Source of the DNA: Favolaschia claudopus
Lineage: Eukaryota > Basidiomycota > Agaricomycetes > Agaricales > Mycenaceae
Assembly (NCBI GenBank): GCA_037176885.1
Contig: JAWWNJ010000010.1
Coordinates: forward strand, 1-64,000
DNA length: 64,000 bases
Reading direction: 5' to 3'
The notes below the pieces were generated by a model. The model saw nothing but the letters and a program-made list of their open reading frames with translations. It searched no databases and was not told where the DNA came from. Positions 49,023 through 60,065 of this stretch are shown here, piece by piece (the stretch's first letter is position 1; every line of letters starts with the position of its first letter). The position numbers and the translations under genes were made by a program.

Positions 49023-49466
49023 ATTGCCGCCCTGGCGGCAGTAGGGCGGCAATACATCATTGTACACCATCTAGGTCGGAAACAGCGGGTTCTGTGGATC
49101 ATTGACGTACGACGGCGTCTTCTACCTTACATAGCGGACAAAAATGAGTATATGTTGCAAAGGAAATGCTTTATTTTCATGGCGGAGTCGGCCGTTGAAG
49201 TTCTTATGATAGGCGGCAAAGTAGCTCTTAGGGGGCGGCAAAGTGGGCGGGCAATAGCAGTTGATGGCGGTAAAAGGCGGCAAATAGGGCGGCAGTGGGG
49301 GCGGCAGTCTGGCGTCACTAAATTCTCATGTGGCGGCAAAAGTTTCCAAGGGCGGCAAATTCACTATTGTGGCGGTAACTTGGGGGCGGCATTCTGTGAC
49401 ACAAGTGTGACATTTGGCAAAACGGTAAAATTGCCGCCCCCCAGGCGGCAACTTACGATACGCTAA
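49023..49466 (+). mobile_element. GGCGGCA-iteron element with Helitron-like 3' end
   Basis: About 444 bp contain eleven exact plus-strand GGCGGCA words plus GGCGGTA variants. An 11-bp inverted repeat (ATTGCCGCCCT, 49,023-49,033 and 49,043-49,053) opens it. It closes with hairpin TTGCCGCC-CCCCA-GGCGGCAA (49,431-49,451), an 11-nt spacer and CTAA (49,463-49,466) followed by T. The iteron word equals the hairpin arm. The left boundary is uncertain. Two further GGCGGCA words lie at about 50,158 and 50,237. No protein encoded. Confidence 0.55.
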
Positions 49467-51339
49467 TTAGTATCTAAAAAGCTACAAAATGCTGCCTTGA
49501 ATACATTTCCAAAGTCAGAATAGATCTCGTTGCCAGCGCCATTGAGATCAGTCCATTTTAGTCATAATGTTGAATTTTTGAGTACACACCCAACACACCA
49601 CACACGCAGGTTATTTCGTTGGAAATGGCATACTATGTACTATATCTACGCCGTAACGGCTTGGTTACTCTCCACCGAATTATTAGTTCCATTTTACGCC
49701 GGTACTGGGCACCGAAACGAGACATAATTGTTCGGTACAGCTGTGATGGGTTAGTTTACTTCGTCGAGGAAGCCGGTGCGAGCATAGAGCCGTGAAATCA
49801 TCTGCAGAATAGGTGGGGCAGAGAAGCCATTTCTATAACAACTAATTCTCCAGACAGCAACAAAACTGAACCACGGTCGCTTCAAAATTTCAACAATGAT
49901 GATCGGCGCCCCCGGAAAAATAGACTTTGTGGGTCTTCCAAATAAACACTGTTCAGACTTGCATTGCCGAGGGGAAGCAGCCTTGTGAATCACGACCAGT
50001 GAAAGCAGGAGGCCCGAGGAGGGAAAATAGTATTCAAGTTGTTGTTGAACTCGTAGGGACGATGAACTTGGTGGTCTTAGATTTATGCAGCTTGAGGTCT
50101 GATTGTGTTGTTTGACATGGTTGAATTGATTAAGGGAGTGGAAGTTCAAACTTTAGGGCGGCAGTTCAATCCAAGTTGACGAGTTGTATCGATCCGGAAT
50201 TGGGCGGGAGCGTGACTTGAGCGTGACAATCGTGGGGGCGGCAATTTGTGTTCCATTCCATCGAGTTCGATTCCCAGCACGCTGATGCCGCCCAGCCGCT
50301 ACCTGCCGTTGCTTTTCCCCTGAAATTTATCGCTTTGTCGCCATCCCATGCGTCGACTCTTGCCCGAGGTCTCTCTACCCCCCTTTATACACAATCAATT
50401 GCTCGAGTTCGGATCGCGTTCAAGCTATCCAGATCTATCCTCTCACTAGGTCCAATGCTGCCTCAGTCCTCGTTGACGCGTTCCCGTTCAGCGTTACGCG
50501 AAAGCCAATGCCGCCCACTCTCGACACAATCATACTCATGCTCACGAAGCAGGGGTCTAAGGAACAACGGGCGTCGATCAGTTGTGGCTTCACGATAGAC
50601 TATATTGATGTTCGGACCGAGTTCGACTCTCGGAGATCCACTGCCAGTGTTCCTCTAGTCTGATTTAATGCAGATTTTTGAGCTCGACGCTAACATCATC
50701 CCTTTGAGCAGAGCTAAATTTCCATTTTGCGCGAGGCTTCAAGTAATTTGGGCCGCATCTCTACAATAGAACTCGGAATCGGTACAACAGAAAACTTCAG
50801 AAGCCAAAGGCGACCAAGTCTCCGCCATCCATTCGACTCAGTTCTCTCTCCCCGCTGCTTGTCGCCTTTCGGACTAATTCATCGCCATGGCAGAGCAGTC
50901 TTCGTTCCGACAGGGACATGGTGACATCTCCGCAATGAAACCTCTCCTCTTCCACCACAAGCGTAGAGTAGGGTCAGTCAATGCGATGTGAGTCTCAGAA
51001 AAGCTGGATCCGAGATCCAGACGGGGGGCGACGTTTCTGCCACAAAGAAGATGCTGGGGGAATTCGCGCTAGGTCATCGTGTAAACAAGAGACGCTGGGG
51101 GAAAAGAGAAAGATAAACAAGAAAAATGGAATAACGAGAGAGCGAGAAGAACTGGGACGAAAGCAGTGAATAAACGAAACGAGATAGAGCTGGATCAAGT
51201 GTGCTCGACGACATCCGATGCGAAACATCCAGGTCCGCTTGCGGATTTCGGTTGGCCTTGGCCCCCAGGCCACTTCGTCTTGGACAGAACTCGGAGAAGA
51301 GAGATAGAAGGCGAAGGCAAATAGAAAGGGCCAATGACG
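49467..51339. other. Stretch without recognisable gene
   Basis: Open frames are short and unconvincing. T-arm-like words (TTCGATTCC near 50,266; TTCGACTC near 50,618) lack a matching tRNA A box. Confidence 0.4.
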
Positions 51340-51880
51340 GAGACATACCGAATTTCAGGCACATTATCTCGTTCCACCCGGCGCCCACCGTCCATTATAC
51401 AGATGCCCGCCCACCATTCGCATTCCAGTTCCTCCAAAAGCCAAGAGAAGGGAGCAGCACGGCAAAGAGGAATGAAACGAAGAAAAAGAGAGCGCGAAAC
51501 GATAAAGCGGCTAGCCGTGACAAGACGAGGATGAAGAGCAATTCATCATGACTTAATTTCAGACTCCAGTGGTGTGTCGGCGAAGTCAGGCAAAAGTTGA
51601 TTCGGGTCGGAGGTCAGGGTCAGGGTCAAGACTCGGACGCGGTGATCCATCATCCAAAGCATTGGCGAGTTGTCGTTGTCATCGAGCGCAAAGCCTACCC
51701 AGCGGCTCGATGCATCGGGCACAGTTGAAAGCTGGGAGAGCGCGCGTCAACTGTGAGCTGGCAGAGGGATGATGACGGCGAAGGACAAGGGGGAGTTGTT
51801 TGGCCGTAATTGGCTGAACCTCTGATTCGATCAAACACTCTTGCTTTGTACCACGATGCTCTTTCCACGATTTCATCACG
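51340..51880. repeat. Diverged segmental duplicate (partner 55,330-55,770)
   Basis: The right half aligns well with 55,610-55,770: shared GATGATGACGGCGA, GTTTGG..GT.ATTG and CTCTTTCC blocks, roughly 70% by eye. The left half aligns weakly. On the minus strand it would contain a promoter and a disrupted first exon. Confidence 0.5.
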
Positions 51881-52416
51881 TCCGGTCCGCTGGCTGGCAT
51901 TTACCCATCGAGATTGGGAATGCGACTATTGCAATTACAAATACTGGCTTTAGTACACAAAAACTGGGCTCAACGAACGAACGAAGCATTTTACTGAGCT
52001 CAAGACGAGCTACACCAACACCGGCGGCATTCAACCTCCTCGCCCGAAATCCCTAGCCGTATTCCTCAACCTGCTCGCGCTTGGTTGCTTCTACTTCAAT
52101 TCAACGTGGTCGAATGCTCCCCTCGCTCCTGCCGTTCCGACTCCTACTCGCTCCGACTCAAAAGTTCAATCTCTTCTGACAGTCGATGCTTCCCTTCTTC
52201 CCAGCTCCATCGTACTCAAAAGAGACGGGTCCACAAGTTAACAAACGCCTACCGCGGTGCTGCCTCGATCATTACATCTGTGTACGTTCCGCGTTCAAGT
52301 CTCGGAAACCCCCTTCTGTAATGTGATGGAATTTTGCTTCTCATCGTCAACGATTCATTGCCACCTGTAAGTATATAGCCTCATACTATCTCTTCTTCGG
52401 ATCGACAGCAATTCAG

Positions 52417-52620
52417 GCACCTCGATGTCCCCCGCTCCTCACGATATAGACTTTATCTCTAAGCTCCTTCGTATCGAAACGTGCCGTCTCCCAGAAAGAC
52501 GTCTTTCAATTACCATCCGTAAGTCTTCCAAACATCCCCAACTCGAACACATCACCTCAAATAAATTCCGAGACCTCTACAGGTCGAATTCATACCAAGC
52601 CCGGGCCTACCGGAAGCTGA
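52417..52620 (+). CDS. Possible small spliced gene, unrecognised
   Basis: A coding exon with ATG at 52,425 lies between two good introns: 52,367-52,416 (GTAAGT...AATTCAG, 50 nt) and 52,519-52,582 (GTAAGT...CTACAG, 64 nt). Joining them gives an open frame from 52,425 to TGA 52,618-52,620, about 44 residues. It could be part of a longer gene whose other exons are not resolved. No motif recognised. Confidence 0.25.
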
Positions 52621-53576
52621 ACCCACGCTTGAAGCTTGAGTCCTGTTCACTGTTAGCTAGCTCACGGTGCGCGTTCACACCGCGTATGCGGGTCCTGATC
52701 CAAGTGACGGTGTTCAATGCTGTTTTCGACTCCCAACTGCATCTATGTAATGTGACCAGGTTGTGTTCTCTTTTGTCTTCCTCCTCGATTCGTTGATGCT
52801 TTTTCCAGCGACAATTTCGGAGGCAACCCAGATTTGAATATAAATCTCTCTAATACGATTGCTGCAAGGTCGCCGATATCGATTTGAACCAAATTCTTCT
52901 TCGAACGTCGAGACCCGCCTGTGGGTCAGTACATATCATGGCGCTGCGTCGGTGGCTTACACTTGTCTCTATTGATTGTATCAAATCGAGGGAATGGGCC
53001 CAGGGAAAGGAGGGAGTTGTCGAGGCGACAGAACACCACCCGTGCCTCGGTTTGTTGGGATATTATTTGTGTTCGGTTTAACTGGGTTCGATTCCCAGCT
53101 CCCTGGAACGACTGTTCGCAAGTACTTTTTTTGAATCCAGTAACCGTTCATCGTCGAATATTTCTCGTTCTGCGTTTGAACAGCTCTCGCAGCTCGTCGT
53201 TGTTCTTCTCGCTTGAAGATATTCCTTTTTTATTCTGCACATTCCCTTCATCCAACGACGAAAGCACCAAGGAAGGCAGTTGTTGAGGATTAGCTAAGGT
53301 GGAGAAATGGAATCCGGTGTCTGGGAGTTATCCCAGCTTCACGAGCGATTGCCCCTGAGGTTGGTAAGACCGTCGGTGAGAGACGCCAGGAACAAGCCAA
53401 AGCAACGGATTTAGAACAGAAGACATTCATGTAATATACAACTATGCAAAACATAGTGCCCCTACTCCCAATCTTACGCCTCTTCTGATTATCTGAAACA
53501 GTCCTCAGCTCAGCAAGTACGAGTCGCGTTTACGAAACCTGCTCAATACCTCGACAAATTTGAAACCACACACCCA

Positions 53577-54045
53577 CTAAGGGACAGAGAACGAATTGGT
53601 GCTCGGAGTGAAGCAGAATCCATTATCCAAACGCGTGCCACAAGTGCTCAACGTGTTGCAGCCTCCATTGCAGTTGGAACCAGCGCAAAACGCGATGTCG
53701 GTCGTCGCAGCGAGACAGTTGGTGTCCGGCGCGGCGTGGCAGACGCCGGAGCCCGTAAAGACGGTGCACGGTCCCGAGCAGAGGTTCGCCGTGCGCGTGC
53801 TGCAGAAGGTGACGGTCGTGACGAGGGGGTTGACGCCGAGCTCGTCGATGGGGGCGCCAGCGAACGTGAGTTCCGCGTCAGTGGTGGCGATCCAGTCCTT
53901 CATAGCCGCGACGCTGACGATGCCGGCGGGCAAGGACGGGGAGGGCTATGGGAGGTTGAGCACGATGGCCATCTGAGAATGAGGAATTTACCGCTGCGCT
54001 GGAGGTTGCAGCGAGGGCAAAAGCGAGGAGGATCTCGAAGCGCAT
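53577..54045 (-). CDS. Small secreted cysteine-rich protein (140 aa, 10 Cys)
   Basis: Two exons (54,045-53,992 and 53,945-53,577) are separated by a 46-nt intron (GTAAAT, branch-like CTCAAC, CCATAG). The product starts with a clear signal peptide (MRFEILLAFALAATSSAA). The mature part carries ten cysteines at about residues 66, 74, 78, 87, 95, 105, 110, 114, 120 and 129, with the spaced pattern FC..LC..PC..VC..NC..FC..NC..GC..TC..FC and the end motif GTRLDNGFC. From memory this resembles a family of small secreted proteins frequent in mushrooms with no assigned biochemical role. Five disulfides are plausible, and it would act outside the cell or at the wall. The start is fixed by the signal peptide; an upstream in-frame ATG at 54,063 would only add six residues. 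Confidence 0.8.
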
Positions 54046-55307
54046 GTTTTCGCTGCAGAGCAAGGGAGGTTAAGAGCCCTTTTATACCTGGTTGATGTGA
54101 AGTTATTTCCTCCTGAGTTAGGGCTGTATGCACCAGACTTGGAACAGAGAATGCACTCAACCGCAATGTTCAACGTCGTGCCCAGTTTAGCCATCTTGCC
54201 GTGGCGAAAGGCGAGAATAGCTGGAATGAGCTTCTCACAATCAAGTTCCGCTCCCGTTGTGCGAAACGGCTCAAGAGCGAGGTTCTGCGGCTGCCTTCCC
54301 TCGATCTGCGTGATAGATACCGAGGTCAGTAATACGAACTACATGCCCCTCGGTGGAGGCTGCATGAGACGAAGAACTGGGTACATATTCTGACTTGTTT
54401 GACAGTCTGAGGTTTTGGCACGCGTCAGGATCAGAACAGACAGCGTTAGATGCGGGAACTCACGGTCTGGCAGGGGAGTGAAGTTCACAGCCTTTGTGTG
54501 CTTTTGCGGGGTTGTTGGGAGACTCCTGGGCGTCTGATCGAGTCGTACCGAACTGAGAAGTTAGGCCGTCATTCTCGCACTTCGGTTTACCGTAAAGGTC
54601 ACAAATACACCAGGGGCAAGCCTAAAAAAAGCCGCAAGTCCGACTGCAGTCCTGCTTCCCATAAGACGGGGTTACAACAGTTGGGCGAAGGGGTATGATT
54701 TTATACAGTATGCGAAAATGGCAAGTTCACACAGTAGGCCATTGAGCGGCCCGTGAAAAGTCAACCCACAACCCCGACCTTCAACGCGGCCGGAGGTGAA
54801 TCATATCAGCGAAAAGGACGAGCCGTTCTGAGTGGACGCGAATTCCCTCACCCAGTGATTCACGGTTCATGCACAGTCAGAGGACCAAATAAAGCTGAGT
54901 GGCTTGAAAGCAGCCTGAACCGAGGGGACATACAGCGGAATCTCGGTGAGCGATAACTAAACGGAAGTTGGTGTCTTCGACGAGTGGCTCCAACCTACAA
55001 TGATTCATCCAGACTGGGGTCGACGAGTAAACAATTGAGATTTCCCGAATCCCAAGTACACGTGAAAGGCGATTATCGAGGAAATAACACACCGTAACAT
55101 TCCGCGAGTTGGAGCAGAGCGAGAAACAGATGACGCGTACGAACAAACGGTCGACCGAAGATGACTTGACTCCAACGGGGAACGGAGGAAAATGATCTGC
55201 AGAGAAAGTCATTGCCATCACAATACCCCACAAATAACATACGCGGAAAAGAAAGCATGGAAGACACGCACAGATCTTCATTCAAAACGTCTCCCTCACC
55301 CGCACGT
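54046..55307. other. Intergenic, no gene firmly supported
   Basis: Contains the upstream region of the Cys-rich protein gene (TTTTATACC near 54,080 on the plus strand is a possible TATA-like site) and open frames without recognisable motifs. Possible later exons of the 55.4-kb candidate lie at 54,880-55,280, unresolved. Confidence 0.3.
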
Positions 55308-55496
55308 TCACCGCCAAGTTCGCAGCTTCTGGTTCACCGTATCGTGGCGTTCCCGCGCGCCATTGATCACGCTCAACGCCTGACCCCGAATCCTCTGTGC
55401 GCATTCCAGTCTCGAAGGCGTAGATTCTACAAGCGCCGACCGACCGCAGAGAGAGACAAAAAGTACGAAGAAAACAAGCAAAGCGAAGAGAATCAA
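55308..55496 (-). CDS. Candidate first exon of a secreted protein
   Basis: The frame begins MILFALLVFFVLFVSLCGRS, a strong signal peptide or membrane anchor, followed by a polar stretch with LECAQRIRGQALSVING. A possible donor (GTGAAC) lies just before the stop, so more exons may follow to about 54,880. A related but frame-disrupted sequence is found around 51,340-51,545. Function unknown. Confidence 0.3.
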   Translation of the reverse strand: MILFALLVFFVLFVSLCGRSALVESTPSRLECAQRIRGQALSVINGARERHDTVNQKLRTWR

Positions 55497-55770
55497 GAGT
55501 AGTCGGGTCGGACCTCGTCACCTCGATTGGACGACGGAATTCAAAGCGTCAGCGACGGCCAGGGTGCCAATACAATGGAGGGAGGGATGGGTGAGTGAGT
55601 GATCACATCAAGGACAGTCGAAACTCGCGTTGACTGTGAGCAGGCTGATGGATGATGACGGCGAGGAGCAAGCGCAGAGTGTTTGGTCGTGATTGCCAGA
55701 TGCCTCTGATGCGATCAAAGTCCTTTTGCTTCCATACCACCAGGGTCCTCTTTCCGATTCCAAGTCACTG
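55330..55770. repeat. Diverged segmental duplicate (partner 51,340-51,880)
   Basis: Same orientation as its partner. Best conserved at 55,610-55,770, which lies upstream of the minus-strand signal-peptide frame and may be its promoter. Confidence 0.5.
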
Positions 55771-56769
55771 CAACTCCCTCCATTGTATTGCCGCCCAGGC
55801 CGTCGCTGGTGCGCTCGGCGCTGATGCTGTGATCCTCCCACCAATTGCCCACCAAAATCCTCCAGCGCCCTAGCCTCAATCTAAATCCGCAGGGTCCAGA
55901 CTGGTCCACCGTCCACATGAATGAATTCTCATTAGCCCATAACTCCTACCTCTCTCCGGCTTTTCAGACTGTCTCGAGTAGCTCTGTGCGAACTTAAAGT
56001 TACATGGTCCACGGACAGGTGGATGCTGGGGAAGTGGTTCAAGGTTTTTAGAGATTGGTATGTGCTTCATGTCATTTTTTCTACGTGTTAATTCTTTCTC
56101 TTCTCATTCCCTCGTTCTATTCCCCATCTTTTCGCCGTTTCATTCTGAGGTTGGCAGGGGACGAAACCGGGAAGTATATCAGGGGACGTTCACGGTCCAG
56201 GTCAGGGTGAGCAGGAAAGGGATCGGTGGTGCGAATGGAGAGTTCTGTGCGTGTCCTCCGCTTTGATTTCCGCATACACGATCGAAGGGAGAGTTATAAC
56301 GGTAACGACCTTGCCTAGACAATATTCTCCTTCTTTCTCCGTCGGACCTTCAGTCTGAGTGCGTGCCAATGAATCTCTGATGCTCGGTGCTTTTTCGTCG
56401 ATCAAGGCGAACTAGGTTCTTGATGTTGAATGCGCGAGAAACGACGCCAGGTACGGATTCGAGTTATCTACGAGGTGGGGACTGACATGCGACATGGTTT
56501 GAGTACGATACCCTCGTCTGAAGATAGCGCGGTATCTGCCCAGCGGCAAGCCACAGACTGTTCGGCTCCCGATCAAGGAACACGATATGTCGCCATTCTT
56601 GGAATTCTAAAACAAACTGAATATGCTATGGTTCGTTTATAGGTACGCGAAGTGGTTCTACTGTGATAAATTCCATTCAGCATGCCCGCGTCTTTCTCCC
56701 TATCGCGGAAAGGAGCGGCAACATACGTTCAGCTGACCCTTGCAATGCAAAAACAACATCAATCGTTCA
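55771..56769. other. Intergenic, nothing recognised
   Basis: Short open frames on both strands only. The last ~130 bp resemble 57,640-57,750 and belong to the tandem duplication described for the GPI-type protein. Confidence 0.4.
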
Positions 56770-56775
56770 TTTATA
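56770..56775 (+). promoter_or_regulatory. TATA-like box of the truncated paralogue
   Basis: TTTATA in CGTTCATTTATAGG, about 90 nt before the ATG at 56,863. The same CGTTCATTTATAG context lies before the intact paralogue. Confidence 0.4.
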
Positions 56776-56862
56776 GGTTCGTAAAGTCATCTGCTCGTGA
56801 TTTCTATCACCCTTCGAGTCTACAAATATGCGAGGCAAGACCTTGTATACAGCATCCCCACG

Positions 56863-57202
56863 ATGCGCTCCCATTTCGTCCTCGTCGCATCCATGACCCT
56901 ACTACTAGGCTGCACATGCTCTGCTGGTTCGTCGTATATCTTGTTTCCAAGAAACCCCAGGCTCAACTAATCAATCCCACTCTCCCTTCAGCCTCGCCAC
57001 AGACAAGCCTCACAATCACCGTACTCAGCGCCCCCACCCCCTTCACCGGTGAGTGAGATTAATTTTCCTAATCACCACAGAGCATACTGTATTGTACAAT
57101 CTAACGACGGCTGCAGAAACATCCGTCGAGGGTACTACGATTTTCCTCGGCGCGAGTGGCTCGCAGAACGTAGTCGAGGCATGCAGCGTTTGCACCCCTT
57201 GA
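56863..57202 (+). CDS. Truncated tandem paralogue of the GPI-type protein (68 aa)
   Basis: Three exons (56,863-56,926; 56,992-57,048; 57,117-57,202) with intact GT-AG introns at the same positions as the 57.9-kb gene. The open frame is maintained: signal peptide MRSHFVLVASMTLLLG, then ASPQ, TSLTITVLSAPTPFT, and VVEACSVCTP before TGA. Against the paralogue the middle exon has lost about 150 bp, and the protein stops before the Ser/Gly-rich region and C-terminal anchor, so any product would be a short secreted peptide. It may be a decaying copy, or a small protein still under selection because the frame survived the deletion. Confidence 0.5.
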
Positions 57203-57439
57203 GATTTTTGTTAGTTGGCAGAGTACTGTAACGCGTGCAAGCATTATCAAATATCGTTCTGTGTGATTAATCCTACATTACAAACAAAATCTCTAGTGCA
57301 AACAATCCTCGGGTCGTGATCAATCCCGCGCGCAACATAATCCTGAGTCGAGCTGATTCCGTACCATGATTGTTTCTGAGACAAAATAATCCGGGAGGCA
57401 AGAGAAGAGGAGAGGGAGAGGTGCGATTCCAGAATTCAT

Positions 57440-57640
57440 TCGATAGAGATCAGATTTGGTCAACACTGTTGGGAGAATCTACTTCCAAGCTCGCATTCCT
57501 TCGCAAAGCTGTTACTTGTGTCATTCCAGCGCCCGTGCTGTACGGAAAACTGTTTACTTGACGGATTCCTGACGAAAATGAGCGCGCACCCAGCGTCTTT
57601 TCCCTGATTCTGAAGTCCGTTTCGCTGTTCTCACCATCGC
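57440..57640 (+). repeat. Dispersed ~200-bp repeat, copy 1
   Basis: Shares AGATCAGATTTGGT, GCTGTAC-G, TGTTTACTTGA-GGATTC and AGCGCGCACC-AGCGT blocks with 61,290-61,490 in the same orientation. It lies upstream of the GPI-type gene. Confidence 0.6.
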
Positions 57641-57754
57641 GGAAAGAAGCGGCAACATTCATCCAGCTGATGCCGAGTGTTCCCCTCCCGATCAAGTGAA
57701 TGGTACTCGGACCATGTTGTAGCCAAAAAAACAACGTTGAGTGTGCTCTCGTTC

Positions 57755-57762
57755 ATTTATAG
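57755..57762 (+). promoter_or_regulatory. TATA-like box of the GPI-type gene
   Basis: ATTTATAG, about 95 nt before the chosen ATG (57,856). Confidence 0.4.
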
Positions 57763-57855
57763 ATCCGTCCAGTCATTTGCGCGTCATTTCTACCAACCTT
57801 TGAGTCTACAAATATGCGAGCAACGAGGCAAGTCTTTGCATCCGCCATCCCCACG

Positions 57856-58626
57856 ATGCGATCCCTTCTCCTCGCCGCATCCATAAGCCTCCTAGGCTCT
57901 ACGTTTTCTGCCGGTGCGTGTTCTTATCTTGTGGTCAAGGAATTCCTAGCTCGACTAACCAAACTAACTCTCCCTTCAGCATCGCCTCAGATCGCGACCC
58001 TCAAGGCCCTCTCCGTAAACCAACCTTCAGAAACCATTATCTCCCCAGGCCGCATCGAAATCTCCGCTATCGGATCCGCAAATGCGCAGGGTGCTACAAC
58101 CTACGTCGAGGTCGTGGAATTCAGTTCGCTCGTCGAAATCCTACCAAGCCTCACAATCACCGTATTCAGCGCCCCCACCGCGTTCACGGGTGAGTACCAC
58201 CATTTCTCACTTACCACGCGTCGTATTGTATTCTACGATCTGACACGCGATGCAGAAACATTCGTGGAAGACGCCTCCGGCCTTTCGGGGACTGCGATGT
58301 TATTCGGCGCCAACGCGGGGAGTGGCGCGCAGAGCGTGGTCGAGGAGTGCCGGTTCGGGACGAATAGTCAAGGAACGTGTCAGTTGCAATTGGCTGGCAT
58401 GACAGGAAGCAGCGCGGTACTTACTGAGTCTGGCCCGGTTGTTCCGTTTACGACCTTGACCGCGCCGAGTCCGGGCTCAACTGGGGAGAGTCAGTCGGGC
58501 GGTGGAGGATCAGCGAGCGCGGGTATGCCTTCTCCTTCGTCGAACGGTGCCGAGTTCCAGGCAAACATCAGACACGCGAGTGTTGTTTTAGCGTTTGCAA
58601 TGCTGGTAGGAGGGCTGGCGGTATGA
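57856..58626 (+). CDS. Secreted GPI-anchor-type protein (212 aa)
   Basis: Exons 57,856-57,913, 57,980-58,189 and 58,256-58,626 are joined over two 66-nt introns (GTGCGT...CTTCAG and GTGAGT...TGCAG). Both introns are multiples of three, so the unspliced frame also stays open. Signal peptide MRSLLLAASISLLGSTFSA, an extracellular domain of about 130 residues with two cysteines (ECRFGTNSQGTC), a Gly/Ser/Pro-rich stalk (SQSGGGGSASAG), and a hydrophobic C-terminal tail (VVLAFAMLVGGLAV) ending at TGA. The layout is that of a plasma-membrane or wall GPI protein. An ATG at 57,814 is in frame but would bury the signal peptide, so 57,856 is preferred. No enzyme domain recognised. A truncated tandem copy lies 1 kb upstream. 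Confidence 0.7.
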   Translation: MRSLLLAASISLLGSTFSAGACSYLVVKEFLARLTKLTLPSASPQIATLKALSVNQPSETIISPGRIEISAIGSANAQGATTYVEVVEFSSLVEILPSLTITVFSAPTAFTGEYHHFSLTTRRIVFYDLTRDAETFVEDASGLSGTAMLFGANAGSGAQSVVEECRFGTNSQGTCQLQLAGMTGSSAVLTESGPVVPFTTLTAPSPGSTGESQSGGGGSASAGMPSPSSNGAEFQANIRHASVVLAFAMLVGGLAV

Positions 58627-60065
58627 GAACTCGTCTAAATGATCTGTCCACGACAAAGATAAGGAGGGATCGTTCCGTGAATCAATGAATAAATAAACAT
58701 TGATGCCTTCCTACGCTTCATTCTACACTTTCGAAGGTTTCCGGCGAGCGTCGGAAAATACTCAGCTATATTTTGAGCAAAGATCGCGAGCGTCTTCCTA
58801 AATCAATTGGCATCGCCAGTCCAGTCGTATGAGATTCGGTATGCGTTGCATAGTTCCTTTATAAATCATGAAACTTCTTGAAAATATCACAGAATGCGGA
58901 ACTCGCCCGGACATTTAGAGCGCGTCAGAGGGAGCGCCAACTGTCGAAATGACTGAGCGCAAGCAGAGACGAAAAAAGAAAGTTCCTGTGACATTGAAAG
59001 TTAGGTTTCAGGCTGGTGGACTGACTGACGACAGGGAGACAACGGCAAGCAATCCAAAGAAGACGTTGCTTTTGTGTGCAGAGACAAAAGAGTCATCGAG
59101 TCTTCGTAGTACTCCATGGAAAATTGATGGGACCTGAGCACCTGCTAAAGATTCTGGCCTAAGTTTCTACACCAGGGATTCTGCGTGAGGCTTGCCGAGT
59201 GAATTGAGAGCGTCAAACGCGCTCCGAGTCGTCGGCATCACTCATTGACTCGGAAGAGAAAGTGCCCGAGCAAGCTGACGAGAGAGATCAGGAGGACTAG
59301 CTCTCAGAGTTTAGAGTACCGCAAAATGTGTGGCAAAGACAGCAAAGGGAGTTTGGGCCAACGCTCGCGATTGATCATGGTGGGAGGAGCGAAGAGAGGT
59401 GATGTTAGTGTCACACATCAGTCACATCATCACCCGGCTTCCTCTCTTCGACGTTGCTTCGACGACTAAGTAGTAAGTACGTTTCACAGCACTCGCCGCT
59501 CCCTCGCCTTCCTGCTTTTCCCCCTGTCAAAAATCTCAAGAGAGGGACTTGAGAGGGACGTAGAATGACGAGCTACTTAAATCCAGTGATACACAGATAC
59601 GTCGGTGGTAGGTCTGTGCGGAGTTTTTTGAGCAAATTACTTAACTGAGTAGGTGCGTCGTCGTTCAGCTTTTGCTTCTCTTCTTTCCCCAACATCTGCC
59701 TTTCTCTTTTTACCCTCCCTGTGCGCGCTTTCTTTCTTTTTCTTTTTGCTATCCTGATTTTCTCTCTTTCCGCACCCTTTACTGACGGTAAACTCTAGGC
59801 CGCCGACGTCCTCCGTGCTTCGCGCCAGTCAACCTCAGTCTCTCCCCCTTGAAGTGAAGCTATGAATCCTGGACTGCCACGCCCTTTGCCTTCTCATTCC
59901 TACAGCGTGACAGAGTGGGTGCGAAACGAGGCAGGGAAGAGGAAACTATGGACGGCGACAAAAATTAGATGGTGCGTTTACAAAATCTAAACAGCATACA
60001 AAATTAGACAAACGCGAACTGTGAAGCGGACAGCTGATATCTAGGTATTATCTGAACCGCGCAAG
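58627..60065. other. Intergenic, no gene recognised
   Basis: Pyrimidine-rich stretches at 59,660-59,770 (TTTCTTTCTTTTTC). No frame with recognisable motifs or splice pattern. Confidence 0.4.

Noticed and set aside
50535..50632. tRNA ending at a TTCGACT loop
   Set aside because: The T arm and a six-pair acceptor-like match can be drawn, but no D arm or A box fits between them.
53000..53105. tRNA-like T arm with GGTTCGATTCC near 53,090
   Set aside because: Acceptor pairing is possible, but D and anticodon arms are absent. A partly similar stretch at 48,930-48,980 suggests a repeat fragment instead.
53596..54095. Plus-strand open frames of 119-126 codons
   Set aside because: They are antisense to the Cys-rich secreted protein gene, which has a signal peptide, a proper intron and a recognisable cysteine pattern.
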